A stretch of 64,000 nucleotides of DNA from positions 290,535 to 354,534 of the forward strand of contig JBGAIB010000006.1 in the NCBI GenBank assembly GCA_044225825.1, written 5' to 3'. The stretch comes from Bog-950 sp044225825. GTDB taxonomy: Bacteria; Bacteroidota; Bacteroidia; Chitinophagales; LD1. This document shows, in pieces, positions 9,438-17,092 of the stretch (its first letter is position 1; each line of letters opens with the position of its first letter). The position numbers were made by a program, and so were the translations under genes. The notes beneath the pieces are model-generated. The model was not told the DNA's origin and made no database searches. It saw only the letters and a list, made by a program, of their open reading frames with translations.

Positions 9438-10202
9438 TTGCAACACGAAACTAAAATACCACCTGTTGAGGTACGCGCCCTGTGGCTGGGGCCGGCAGTA
9501 AACATTTTATTTGTGGCATTGTTTTTTGCGGCCAATTCGTTTATGCAGCGGCACCTAACGGCTGTGGATAGTTACGGCGAGCGGTCTGTTTTTCTGTTAC
9601 CTGTACCATTAGCGCTGTTGATAGGTGTGCTGTTAGTACTGGAACCTTTTGCCCTGTACAAGCGCATTGCTTACGAAAACTATCGAAGCAGCGGTGTGCT
9701 ACAACTGCCTGTTATTTATCTCGTGATTTCTTCGGTCATCCGGGTGTTTCTACGGATCGTAATTACCATAGCGGTGCTGGAATCGTGTGCCATTGAGGTG
9801 GAAAACGGAAGTGTATGGGCGTACCTATTTTTAACCTATTTCTTTTTAGCCGAAGTGTTTTTGGGCTTTATTATTACTGACAAGCACGACCGCATTGCCA
9901 GCGAACCTGCTGCCGTGGTTGAAATAGTAGCTCAATTGGTTTGTTTGCTGCTGCTGGCGTTAATAGCGGCGTATTTCGAAAAAACCTATATCAGGGAATT
10001 GTTGGTTGATAATACCCAAAGTTTAGCTGTAAAAATTGTAATAGCGGCATTACTATTTCTATTGCTATACATCCCCAGCCGGCTAATTGATTTTTACATT
10101 GGTTGGGTGCAACAAACAACGCTGCAGCAAAAGGCGTTTTATGTGGCAACGGTAATTGTTGCCTTTACCGTTCTACTGGTTCAGACCATGCGTGGCAACT
10201 AG
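9438..10202 (+). CDS. Polytopic membrane protein of unknown function
   Basis: About 254 residues with roughly six hydrophobic segments (near residues 17-37, 52-72, 90-115, 128-148, 165-185 and 200-220, plus a last one near the C-terminus). The only start that keeps the first membrane segment in frame is a TTG at 9438, since the first in-frame ATG (9543) would remove it. A nearby ATG at 9389 opens a different frame that stops after 21 residues, so an indel near 9440 or a non-ATG start are both possible. I do not recognise the family. It follows the lipase-like gene on the same strand by 64 bases. Confidence 0.6.
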   Translation: MQHETKIPPVEVRALWLGPAVNILFVALFFAANSFMQRHLTAVDSYGERSVFLLPVPLALLIGVLLVLEPFALYKRIAYENYRSSGVLQLPVIYLVISSVIRVFLRIVITIAVLESCAIEVENGSVWAYLFLTYFFLAEVFLGFIITDKHDRIASEPAAVVEIVAQLVCLLLLALIAAYFEKTYIRELLVDNTQSLAVKIVIAALLFLLLYIPSRLIDFYIGWVQQTTLQQKAFYVATVIVAFTVLLVQTMRGN

Positions 10203-10295
10203 GTTAAAACAAGGTGTCAGGCCTTGTAAATCAGGCTAATCAAAATCATATAAATAAAATGGCCCGGATGGTAGTTTGGAGCAAAAATACTGCAT

Positions 10296-10631
10296 ATGGG
10301 AAAATTTGTAATAAGCACCAGAAGAAACGGCGAATATCAATTTAACCTGAAGGCCGGCAACGGACAAACCATTTTATCGAGTGAAGGTTATACCACCCGT
10401 GCGGCTTGTGATAATGGGGTTGAATCAGTGAAAAAGAACTCCACGGACGATGGCAGATATGAGCGCAAAACATCCACCAATGGCAAGTTTTATTTTAACC
10501 TGAAGGCAGGTAACGGTCAGATTATCGGCAGCAGCGAGATTTATGAAAGTGAGCAGGCGAGAGATAATGGTATAGAATCTGTGAAAAAGAATGCACCGGA
10601 TGCTACCATTGAAGATCAGACTGCGGTCTAA
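10296..10631 (+). CDS. YegP-like protein with two DUF1508 repeats
   Basis: The 111 residues consist of two tandem copies of a 50-residue unit. Copy one holds GEYQFNLKAGNGQTILSSEGY and NGVESVKKNS, split here around the middle; copy two holds GKFYFNLKAGNGQIIGSSE and NGIESVKKNA. This is the DUF1508/UPF0339 (YegP) pattern, in which the duplicated unit folds as a small beta-beta-beta-alpha pair. The biochemical role of the family is poorly known. Cytosolic, no signal peptide. It stands between two membrane-protein genes with no obvious partner. Confidence 0.88.
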   Translation: MGKFVISTRRNGEYQFNLKAGNGQTILSSEGYTTRAACDNGVESVKKNSTDDGRYERKTSTNGKFYFNLKAGNGQIIGSSEIYESEQARDNGIESVKKNAPDATIEDQTAV

Positions 10632-10639
10632 TATCTCTA

Positions 10640-11077
10640 CTACTTAAACCGCCAAAGGAACAACCAGTTACCAATGGAGATGGTTAATAGCGGAAGGGCC
10701 ATTACCAGTGGTATAACCACCCAGCGGTACAAACCCCAGTACGATACCACTTTTATCTCCTGCACATCAGCAGGATCGTACACCACAGGAACCATGTCGC
10801 CCACCTGAAAGGCCGGAGGATTAGATGCTACCGGGTTGTTGAACCGCCGTGTTTGTTCAGTTATATCCTTAAACTCAAAAACAGGAGAGTAGGTAGCGCC
10901 ATCGTTGCCATCGTGGGTTATCATTTCCACCACTTCCGCAACCGCTACTTTGCCGCGTTTTAATAAACTTTCGGTTTTGCTGTATTGCCAAACAGCTATA
11001 CTTAAAAACAAGCTGCCCAGGGCAAATAAGAAGAGGTAAGCGCTCATGTGAAATTTATTAGAGGAGGAATAATTCAT
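10640..11077 (-). CDS. DUF3592-type membrane protein
   Basis: The 145-residue protein has a membrane segment near residues 12-32, an extracytoplasmic beta-rich domain (GKVAVAEVVEM, YSPVFEFKD, FQVGDMVPVVYDPADVQE) and a second membrane segment near 118-140. The V-x-V-x-Y-D-P stretch and the two-helix topology fit the DUF3592 family, whose function is unknown. It converges on the YegP-like gene with an 8-base gap. Confidence 0.7.
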   Translation of the reverse strand: MNYSSSNKFHMSAYLFLFALGSLFLSIAVWQYSKTESLLKRGKVAVAEVVEMITHDGNDGATYSPVFEFKDITEQTRRFNNPVASNPPAFQVGDMVPVVYDPADVQEIKVVSYWGLYRWVVIPLVMALPLLTISIGNWLFLWRFK

Positions 11078-11195
11078 ATTAGTACAAAATTAATGTTTTT
11101 ACAATAGCTGTATAAACCAACAGCCCGGAAGTAGGATGCTGCCGATATTTTGTTATGTAAGAAAGGAGCAGCATATTAGCACTGAAACCTATGTT

Positions 11196-11627
11196 ATGGA
11201 ACTACTTGAAGACATTCAACCTGAAGTGGTTGCTGCTGCTATAACCAAGCGTATTATTGCGGCCATTATTGATAGCATCGTTCTTGTTGCTTATGGTTAT
11301 CTGATCGCCATTTTTGTGGGCGCTACCAATTCCGATAGTTTTGGATTTCACCTGGAAGGCTGGCCCGCAGGCTTATGGTTTATAGGCTCGTATCTGCTAC
11401 TGGTGGTGCCTGAAGGCCTTACCGGTAAAACAGCCGGTAAATGGTTCATTCAGGTAAAAGTAGTTAAGCAGGATTTGAGCCCCGCTGATTTTAAAGCCGC
11501 TGCTATACGGCATTTGCTGGATCCTATTGATTCCTTTTTTCTGATTGGTATTATGGTTGCAGCAAAGGATAAGCACAAACAAAGGATTGGCGACCGTGCT
11601 GCCGATACCGTTGTAATAGATGGATAA
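11196..11627 (+). CDS. RDD family membrane protein
   Basis: 143 residues from the ATG at 11196 (MELLEDIQPE). An earlier in-frame ATG at 11136 would add 20 residues without family character. The RDD signature appears in variant form as ITKRIIAAIIDSIVL (R and D of the first helix), with two further membrane segments and the conserved GKTAGKWFIQVKVV and the terminal DRAADTVVID. RDD proteins are small integral membrane proteins; some act in transport, but the role of this one is unknown. Confidence 0.8.
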   Translation: MELLEDIQPEVVAAAITKRIIAAIIDSIVLVAYGYLIAIFVGATNSDSFGFHLEGWPAGLWFIGSYLLLVVPEGLTGKTAGKWFIQVKVVKQDLSPADFKAAAIRHLLDPIDSFFLIGIMVAAKDKHKQRIGDRAADTVVIDG

Positions 11628-11667
11628 GACCGTTGTTACTTTATAGCCCACCCGACATTGTAAGGGT

Positions 11668-12057
11668 ATGCTGAAAACTTTACTACTTACCTTTACTATG
11701 CTCGTAGGTATGGCTGTAATGAGTCAAAAGACGGGCGTATATACGGTTACATTTCCTGCTTTTGTAGCCTCAAAAGAGCTGGACGCAAACGTGGTTGAGA
11801 TAGACAGTAACCGGCTGTTTACCCAACACGATACGCTGGTTTCGGCTATAACGGGTGTAGAGTTTTTAAGCTATTCCTGCGTGTTTAGTACTAAAGGCGA
11901 GATATTTAAATGGTCGGCTTTCAATGGTCTTGGCAGTCTGCAAACCAGGGGATTTATTGGGCGAACGTCCGGAATACTTTTTGTTGTTATTGACCGCATA
12001 CGTTTTAAAGGGGCTGTGCGCGTGGTGGAATGGACCTATAAGGTGAAGTTTGTGTAG
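11668..12057 (+). CDS. Small exported protein of unknown function
   Basis: 129 residues beginning with a signal peptide (MLKTLLLTFTMLVGMAVMSQ). The mature part is beta-rich with regularly spaced hydrophobic residues (GVYTVTFPAFV, DTLVSAITGVEFLSY, RVVEWTYKVKFV). No recognisable catalytic or binding motif and no lipobox. It lies 40 bases after the RDD gene on the same strand, so the two may be co-transcribed. Confidence 0.6.
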   Translation: MLKTLLLTFTMLVGMAVMSQKTGVYTVTFPAFVASKELDANVVEIDSNRLFTQHDTLVSAITGVEFLSYSCVFSTKGEIFKWSAFNGLGSLQTRGFIGRTSGILFVVIDRIRFKGAVRVVEWTYKVKFV

Positions 12058-12103
12058 GTAATAGCTCATCATATGGCAATGCGCTATTGGCCGTTGCATC
12101 AAT

Positions 12104-12316
12104 ATGCGCCGTCAGTTGGTAACATCTTCGGGTATTCACTCCATCGGTTACGAACCCCGCAGTCAAACGCTGGAGGTTAAATTCCACAGCGGAAAAGTGT
12201 ATCAGTATTTAAAGGTTCCTGCAACTCTCTACCGCGCCTTTATGCAGGCAGGTTCTCATGGCACTTATTTTAATCAGCACATCAAACCTTATTACACCTT
12301 TCGGCTGGTAAGCTAA
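12104..12316 (+). CDS. KTSC domain protein
   Basis: 70 residues that are essentially a single KTSC domain: SSGIHSIGYEPRSQTLEV, FHSGKVYQYLKVPATLYRAF, and SHGTYFNQHIKPYYTFRLV in order. KTSC domains occur alone or next to RNA-processing enzymes such as lysyl-tRNA synthetases, and a nucleic-acid link has been suggested. Here it is a stand-alone copy; the short length is normal for the family. Confidence 0.85.
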   Translation: MRRQLVTSSGIHSIGYEPRSQTLEVKFHSGKVYQYLKVPATLYRAFMQAGSHGTYFNQHIKPYYTFRLVS

Positions 12317-12337
12317 CGGCCTTAACCGGTAATCACC

Positions 12338-13072
12338 CTAAAATCCGTTTATCAGCTCGTTATCGCGGTGGTGTTTGCGGTGATTAATGCCCCAACCTAA
12401 TTTCATCGAAATAACGCTGTTGAACAACATACGTACATCCGAACCTTTGGAGTTCAGCAGAAAAAAGTCCTTAACAAGGCCTCGGTTGCGGCGTATGTTC
12501 ACGGAGGCATCGGCTGGCAGGTTATCACTTTTCATCATCAGTTTACCCCCTAAGCCAAAGTCGAATTCCAACACAAAATTGGTGAACTTAAATCCTGTCC
12601 AGAAACCGGTTTTAATGCCAAATCCAAGATCGTGGCGATGCTGCACTACATCAATGCTTTCCACATACGAGTTGTTATAACGGGTGTATTCGTCGTTGGT
12701 GCGTAATAACATGTATTTATACATCAGCTCGGGCCCCAGGAAGAAGTTGAAATTGTGCGGGTCCACATCCTCAAAATAAAAGCGGGGATTAAAACGGTAA
12801 CGCACACCGATGCGGTCTACTAATACGCCACGTGTAATAACACGCCAAAAACTGAATTCATCGGCTATAAACCCGAGCTCATGTGCTACTGAAAAACGTT
12901 TTTTAAAACTGTGCTCTACACCCACTTGTATAGCCGGGTATATTTCGAAAAAAGGTAGCAGCGAAAACTTAACCACCGCAGCATATTGGGCTGAATCTAC
13001 ATGACGGTCCTTAGCATGGGCCGTTATGCTCAAAATTAACAAGAGCGGTAGTAGTAGTAGGGCTTTGCGCAT
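12338..13072 (-). CDS. Outer-membrane beta-barrel-like protein, last gene of an LVIVD lipoprotein operon
   Basis: 244 residues with an N-terminal signal peptide (MRKALLLLPLLLILSITAHA). The mature part alternates hydrophobic and polar residues in about eight strands (IYPAIQVGVEHSF, RIGVRYRFNPRFYFED, FNFFLGPELMYKYM, LGFGIKTGFWTGFKF, FVLEFDFGLGGKLMM), as in small outer-membrane barrels. Its ATG overlaps by one base the stop of the upstream LVIVD lipoprotein (TAATG arrangement), so the two are translationally coupled. The family cannot be named more closely. Confidence 0.65.
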   Translation of the reverse strand: MRKALLLLPLLLILSITAHAKDRHVDSAQYAAVVKFSLLPFFEIYPAIQVGVEHSFKKRFSVAHELGFIADEFSFWRVITRGVLVDRIGVRYRFNPRFYFEDVDPHNFNFFLGPELMYKYMLLRTNDEYTRYNNSYVESIDVVQHRHDLGFGIKTGFWTGFKFTNFVLEFDFGLGGKLMMKSDNLPADASVNIRRNRGLVKDFFLLNSKGSDVRMLFNSVISMKLGWGINHRKHHRDNELINGF

Positions 13073-13815
13073 TACAGGTCTATTTGCGAAATCAACTGAA
13101 TTTGCTGCACGTTACTGTAATCGTACTGGGCTAATTTTTTCTCCGCCATTACCAGCAGCAGGTTGGGAAGCGCAATAACATCGCGCGCACCGGTGAGGGT
13201 TAACGTTTGCACAAAGTAAGGCTCTGTGCGGTTACTGATGCTTATAACCTGCACATGCAATTCTTCGTCGGCCACAAAAAGCAGGGTATCATTTACGGCT
13301 AAGCCATAGGGGGCCATCAGGTTTAACTGTGCTACCTGTTCGGGTGTGGACATATTCGCCAGCGATATCACCTCCAGGCGACTGGCACCGTTAACGTTGT
13401 TACAATTGGTGGTATTACGCAGGGTTACGTAGGCATAACCGTTTTCAGCAACTACAGGGTCGCAACTTACTATGTGTTCATAAGTTGAAACGTAAGCCGG
13501 GTTATCCGCAACGGAGTATATCAGCATACCCGAGGAAGTTCCCATTAGCAGAAAGTTGGTATAGCTAAAGATGGTTTCCGGCTCGGTGCTTAGTTCAATA
13601 GTACTGAGTAATACAGGCTGTCCACCGTTGGTAATATCAAAAGTTTTAAGCGTATTGCCGTCCAAACAAAATAAGCGGTTACCCACAATGGTAAACCGGG
13701 AAAGGGAGCCGGATATACCGGTAGGAGAGGTGGTGTGCGTAGTGCTGCTCTCTTTAGCGCAACCGCTGAAGAGCATTACGAAGGCCAATAAGGCTAGTGC
13801 CAGGAATGTTCTCAT
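13072..13815 (-). CDS. Lipoprotein with LVIVD-type propeller repeats (second copy)
   Basis: 247 residues from the ATG that gives a lipoprotein signal (MRTFLALALLAFVMLFSGC, lipobox FSGC). The mature part has recurring units of the LVIVD type, each with a short hydrophobic strand and an N/D turn (SRFTIVGNRLFCLDG, TLKTFDITNGGQPVLLSTI, MLIYSVADNPAYV, RLEVISLANMSTPEQVAQL, HVQVISISNRTEPYFVQTL), predicting a beta-propeller anchored to the envelope. It starts one base after the stop of the first LVIVD gene and overlaps the following barrel-like gene, forming a tight operon. Ligand unknown. Confidence 0.75.
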   Translation of the reverse strand: MRTFLALALLAFVMLFSGCAKESSTTHTTSPTGISGSLSRFTIVGNRLFCLDGNTLKTFDITNGGQPVLLSTIELSTEPETIFSYTNFLLMGTSSGMLIYSVADNPAYVSTYEHIVSCDPVVAENGYAYVTLRNTTNCNNVNGASRLEVISLANMSTPEQVAQLNLMAPYGLAVNDTLLFVADEELHVQVISISNRTEPYFVQTLTLTGARDVIALPNLLLVMAEKKLAQYDYSNVQQIQLISQIDL

Positions 13816-13816
13816 A

Positions 13817-14350
13817 TTATTTGCGGCATGTAGGGTTATGCAATATAGTATCGGTCCAGCCAACCAGGCGTCCCCTGCTTTCGTCTACACATTCAAAGTA
13901 ACCTGAATAGGTAGCCGGGGAGTGTTCGCTGCTTTTGTTGTAAACGCCTTCCATACGCTGTATAAGTTGCGCCTGTATCGGGTTGCTGATGTTGAGGATA
14001 ACCATGTCTACACCGTTGTTGGCATATAGCAGATTGTCCTTTATCGCAATATCGGTGCACATAGGGATGGCAATAAAGGCCTGCTTTACCGGTGTAGCAG
14101 GATTGGCATTATTAAGCACATGTACGCCAATGCCATTATCTACTAAAAAGATATACTGGTTGTAGGTTACAATTTTGCCAATGCTTTTGGCCGGTTGTGC
14201 GGGTTTTACGCTAATTGTGGTCCATTCCAAATCTGAGGCGTAAACCGGCTTTTTGCCTACAACGTCCATGTCGCGATGCCGGGGGCCATCGTAACAGGAA
14301 GTGGCCAGCATTAAAATGCCAAGGGCCAGTAAAGGGTAACGTGTTTTCAT
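13817..14350 (-). CDS. Lipoprotein with LVIVD-type repeats (first copy)
   Basis: 177 residues with a lipoprotein signal (MKTRYPLLALGILMLATSC). LVIVD-like units are visible (GKIVTYNQYIFLVDNGIGVH, VHVLNNANPATPVKQAF, MVILNISNPIQAQLIQRM). It is shorter than a full propeller, so it may need its neighbour or itself as a partner. It is the promoter-proximal gene of a three-gene minus-strand operon (two LVIVD lipoproteins, then a barrel-like protein), with one base between it and the next gene. This suggests an envelope complex; the role is unknown. Confidence 0.72.
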   Translation of the reverse strand: MKTRYPLLALGILMLATSCYDGPRHRDMDVVGKKPVYASDLEWTTISVKPAQPAKSIGKIVTYNQYIFLVDNGIGVHVLNNANPATPVKQAFIAIPMCTDIAIKDNLLYANNGVDMVILNISNPIQAQLIQRMEGVYNKSSEHSPATYSGYFECVDESRGRLVGWTDTILHNPTCRK

Positions 14351-14400
14351 ACAATAAAGTTAATCAATAACAGACGTATCTGGTTAACGTTCAGTTGCCT

Positions 14401-15099
14401 CTACCTATCACCGGGTTCAATAACAGGTGGCTTGGTTTCCAGGCGATTTTGCAGGTCGTCTAACACCAGTTTTTTCCAGGTTTGGCTACCGGGCTCGGCA
14501 TTAAACATAGCTTTGTATTCAGGGATTTCAAAAACTTCGAGGTTCATTCGGATGGTTTTAAACACCTTGGGCCAGCCCTCGCCCGGTGCCTGCACATGGT
14601 GTAGGCCGCCGCTATAGGCCAGCACCAGTTGGCCCTTGTCTAAACCGGCAAGTATATCGGTAACCCCCGGTTTAACTGTCATTTTTTTGCCCTGCAGGTC
14701 CAGGCCATTACGGCGTTTCATACGTCCTTCGGCGGCTATCAACACTATGGAATCGGGCCTGATAGACTCCAGAAACTGCTTCCAGGAATCATCGCGTTTA
14801 CGGGTAATGGATACCATGCCCGGGCTAAATAGCTTAAAAATAGTGCCTACAAAAGGACGGTTGAGGGTTTTATCGGCGCCGGGCGCTGCCATGCGAGCCG
14901 ATAGCATCCAGAGAAACTTAACCGGTAAAAAGCCTACATACAGCAGTTCGTATAAGGAAGTGTGATTCAGGAAAATAATGCACCGGATGCGGTCCCATTC
15001 CACCTGCCCTTCCTTTGGCCAGCCGATTTTAAACCGGTAAAATGTTTTAGCCAGCAGTTTAATAGTTAGCAGGGTTACAAAACTCAGTATCCGTTTCAT
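14401..15099 (-). CDS. PlsC-like acyltransferase
   Basis: 232 residues from the ATG at 15099 (MKRILSFVTLLTIKLL, a likely membrane anchor). The catalytic NHxxxxD motif of glycerolipid acyltransferases appears as FLNHTSLYELL, with Glu in the place of Asp. The substrate-binding EGT-type motif appears as AAEGRMKRRNG. This suggests transfer of an acyl chain to a glycerophosphate-like or lipid substrate at the inner membrane. The D-to-E change in the catalytic box and the EGR variant make the exact substrate uncertain. Confidence 0.72.
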   Translation of the reverse strand: MKRILSFVTLLTIKLLAKTFYRFKIGWPKEGQVEWDRIRCIIFLNHTSLYELLYVGFLPVKFLWMLSARMAAPGADKTLNRPFVGTIFKLFSPGMVSITRKRDDSWKQFLESIRPDSIVLIAAEGRMKRRNGLDLQGKKMTVKPGVTDILAGLDKGQLVLAYSGGLHHVQAPGEGWPKVFKTIRMNLEVFEIPEYKAMFNAEPGSQTWKKLVLDDLQNRLETKPPVIEPGDR

Positions 15100-15202
15100 G
15101 AGGTACGGCCCGGTGGGCACCGGTGATAAAAGTAACTTAATTTAGGCATAGCTGTGCTAAGCCCAACATAAACAATACTATAGCTTTAAACGGCAGACTT
15201 GT

Positions 15203-15559
15203 TTAAAAGGTATATCCCAGACCTTCGAGATAGTGTTGCAAGCCCAGGTAGGCACTAAAGCTAATGGCGCAGATAATGGTTACAGTAACGTACATACGCA
15301 CTTTAGGTTCGCCTTCCTGTACTACAAAGTAACGGGCAAAGCGTGCGCCAAACAACAGGAATACCAAACCTACGATCAGGCAGAAGAAGGTCATAAAAAT
15401 GCCGGTGGATGAAAGACTGATGGTAGCTTCGCCGGCCTTTGCGGCGTTTACAGGCAACAGAATGCATAAGTAGGCTAACAGCAAACTGCCGGCAACAAAA
15501 GCGGCTCCAATAGGGCGTGGATACCTTACGATAGGCGGTTGTTCGGTTTCGTAACTCAT
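15203..15559 (-). CDS. Small integral membrane protein, unknown
   Basis: 118 residues with three predicted membrane segments (IGAAFVAGSLLLAYLCILL, GIFMTFFCLIVGLVFLLFGA, VTVTIICAISFSAYLGL). No charged residues inside the segments and no known motif. It is transcribed away from the iron-sulfur module that starts 162 bases to the right. Confidence 0.6.
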   Translation of the reverse strand: MSYETEQPPIVRYPRPIGAAFVAGSLLLAYLCILLPVNAAKAGEATISLSSTGIFMTFFCLIVGLVFLLFGARFARYFVVQEGEPKVRMYVTVTIICAISFSAYLGLQHYLEGLGYTF

Positions 15560-15623
15560 ATGGCAAAGATGGTGAAAGCCTTAATTTCCATAAGTAAAAA
15601 CCTAAGTGATTTTTAATTGTTTA

Positions 15624-15638
15624 CCTACCGTTGGTAGG
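15624..15638. promoter_or_regulatory. Perfect palindrome, candidate operator upstream of the ETF-type iron-sulfur module
   Basis: CCTACC-GTT-GGTAGG is a perfect 6-bp inverted repeat with a 3-base centre, flanked by TTTA and GAAA that partly extend the symmetry. It lies 82 bases before the start of the (4Fe-4S) membrane protein and 64 bases before the start of the divergent small membrane protein. No T-run follows, so it is not a terminator. The spacing and the ACC..GGT arms resemble TetR-family fatty-acid regulators' operators; this is inference. Confidence 0.45.
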
Positions 15639-15720
15639 GAAATATTCTGGCTGCAACACCTTGCTAACTCTTGAAAGTTATAGGGTAAAATGTATTTTCG
15701 CTCACTCATTTAAAGCGCGT

Positions 15721-17040
15721 ATGCTCACGTATTTTCAGATATACCTGTTTATTGCATTTGCCGGCCTGGCGGCTTTTTACGCCTATCAGGGTTACCGGCG
15801 CGTTTACCGCAACGTTATGCTGGGCCGTAAAGCCGATTACAGCGATCGTGCCGGTGAACGGTTTAAAAACATGTTGCTGGTGGCCTTTGGGCAAAAGAAG
15901 ATGTTTAAAAACATTACACCGGCTGTGTTGCACGTGTTTATCTACGTCGGCTTTGTAATCACCCAGATCGATCTTTTGGAGGTGTTTATTGACGGTGCAA
16001 CGGGGCATCACCGGATTATTTACCACGCCGTGGAGCACATTGGCTTTTTAAAAGGTGCTTATACGTTTGTTATCTCCTTTATCGAAGTTCTTTCATTGTT
16101 GGTGTTTATTGCCACGGTTAGCTTTTTATCCCGTCGTTACATTACGCGGGTGCCGCGGTTAAACAAACCCGAGCTGGAAGGCTTTCCTAAGATTGATGCG
16201 ACATTGATTCTGGTTTCCGAAATTTACCTGCTGATCTGCATTTTTAGCATGAACAGTGCCGATATGGCCCTGCACCATAACGAATATGGGTTCCTGGTAA
16301 GTGGCTTGTTTGCCTCCTTCTTCAATGGCTGGAGCGAATCCTCGTTGCACATAGTAGAACGTTTAGGCTGGTGGGGCCACCTGGTCGGTGTTTTAGGTTT
16401 ATTGGTTTACCTGCCTTATTCAAAGCATCTGCATATTCTGCTCGCATTTCCGAATACGTATTTCGGCCGCCTGGAGCCTAAAGGTTACATCAATAACATG
16501 CCCGAAATTACCCGGGAAATTAAATTGATGATGGACCCCAATGCGGCTGTAGAGCCGGCCTCTGCAACCGAGCCTGTTAAGTTTGGCGCTAAGGATGTAA
16601 TGGACCTTACCTGGAAGAACCTGCTGGATGCCTATACCTGCACGGAGTGTGGCCGCTGTACCGCTGCCTGCCCGGCAAACCAAACAGGCAAAAAACTGAG
16701 TCCGCGTAAAATTATGATGGATACCCGCGACCGTTTAGAAGAGGTAGGCTATGCGATGGATGCCAACGGTGGTGTATGGAAAGAAGACGGAAAGAGCCTG
16801 ATAGAAAACGGTTACATCAGTATTGAAGAACTGCGTGCCTGCACCACCTGTAATGCCTGTGTAGAAGAATGCCCAGTGCTGATTTCGCCACTGGAAATTA
16901 TTGTGCAACTGCGCCGTAACCTGGTAATGGAAGAAAGCAACGCCCCGGCCGAATGGGCGGGTATGTTCAGCAATATGGAAAATAACGGTGCTCCATGGCA
17001 GTTTAGCCAGCAGGACCGCCTGAACTGGCAGAAAGATTAA
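15721..17040 (+). CDS. Membrane (4Fe-4S) protein, N-terminal half of a split EtfD-like ETF:quinone oxidoreductase
   Basis: 439 residues from the ATG at 15721 (MLTYFQIYLFIAFAGL). The N-terminal half has about five membrane segments with histidines positioned as in NarI/DsrM-type cytochrome b subunits (VLHVFIYVGFVI, IYHAVEHIGF, WWGHLVGVLGLLVYLPYSKH). The C-terminal half has two ferredoxin clusters: Cys307, 310, 313, 317 (CTECGRCTAACP) and Cys374, 377, 380, 384 (CTTCNACVEECP). With the next gene (CCG domains) this reproduces, as two chains, the architecture of EtfD-type proteins that pass electrons from electron-transfer flavoprotein to menaquinone. A HdrDE- or DsrMK-like role is the main alternative. 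A palindrome lies upstream. Confidence 0.8.
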   Translation: MLTYFQIYLFIAFAGLAAFYAYQGYRRVYRNVMLGRKADYSDRAGERFKNMLLVAFGQKKMFKNITPAVLHVFIYVGFVITQIDLLEVFIDGATGHHRIIYHAVEHIGFLKGAYTFVISFIEVLSLLVFIATVSFLSRRYITRVPRLNKPELEGFPKIDATLILVSEIYLLICIFSMNSADMALHHNEYGFLVSGLFASFFNGWSESSLHIVERLGWWGHLVGVLGLLVYLPYSKHLHILLAFPNTYFGRLEPKGYINNMPEITREIKLMMDPNAAVEPASATEPVKFGAKDVMDLTWKNLLDAYTCTECGRCTAACPANQTGKKLSPRKIMMDTRDRLEEVGYAMDANGGVWKEDGKSLIENGYISIEELRACTTCNACVEECPVLISPLEIIVQLRRNLVMEESNAPAEWAGMFSNMENNGAPWQFSQQDRLNWQKD

Positions 17041-17092
17041 AACGTAGAATAACTAGTGTGTAGAAGCCCGCTGGGCTATTAAAAATAAGGAT

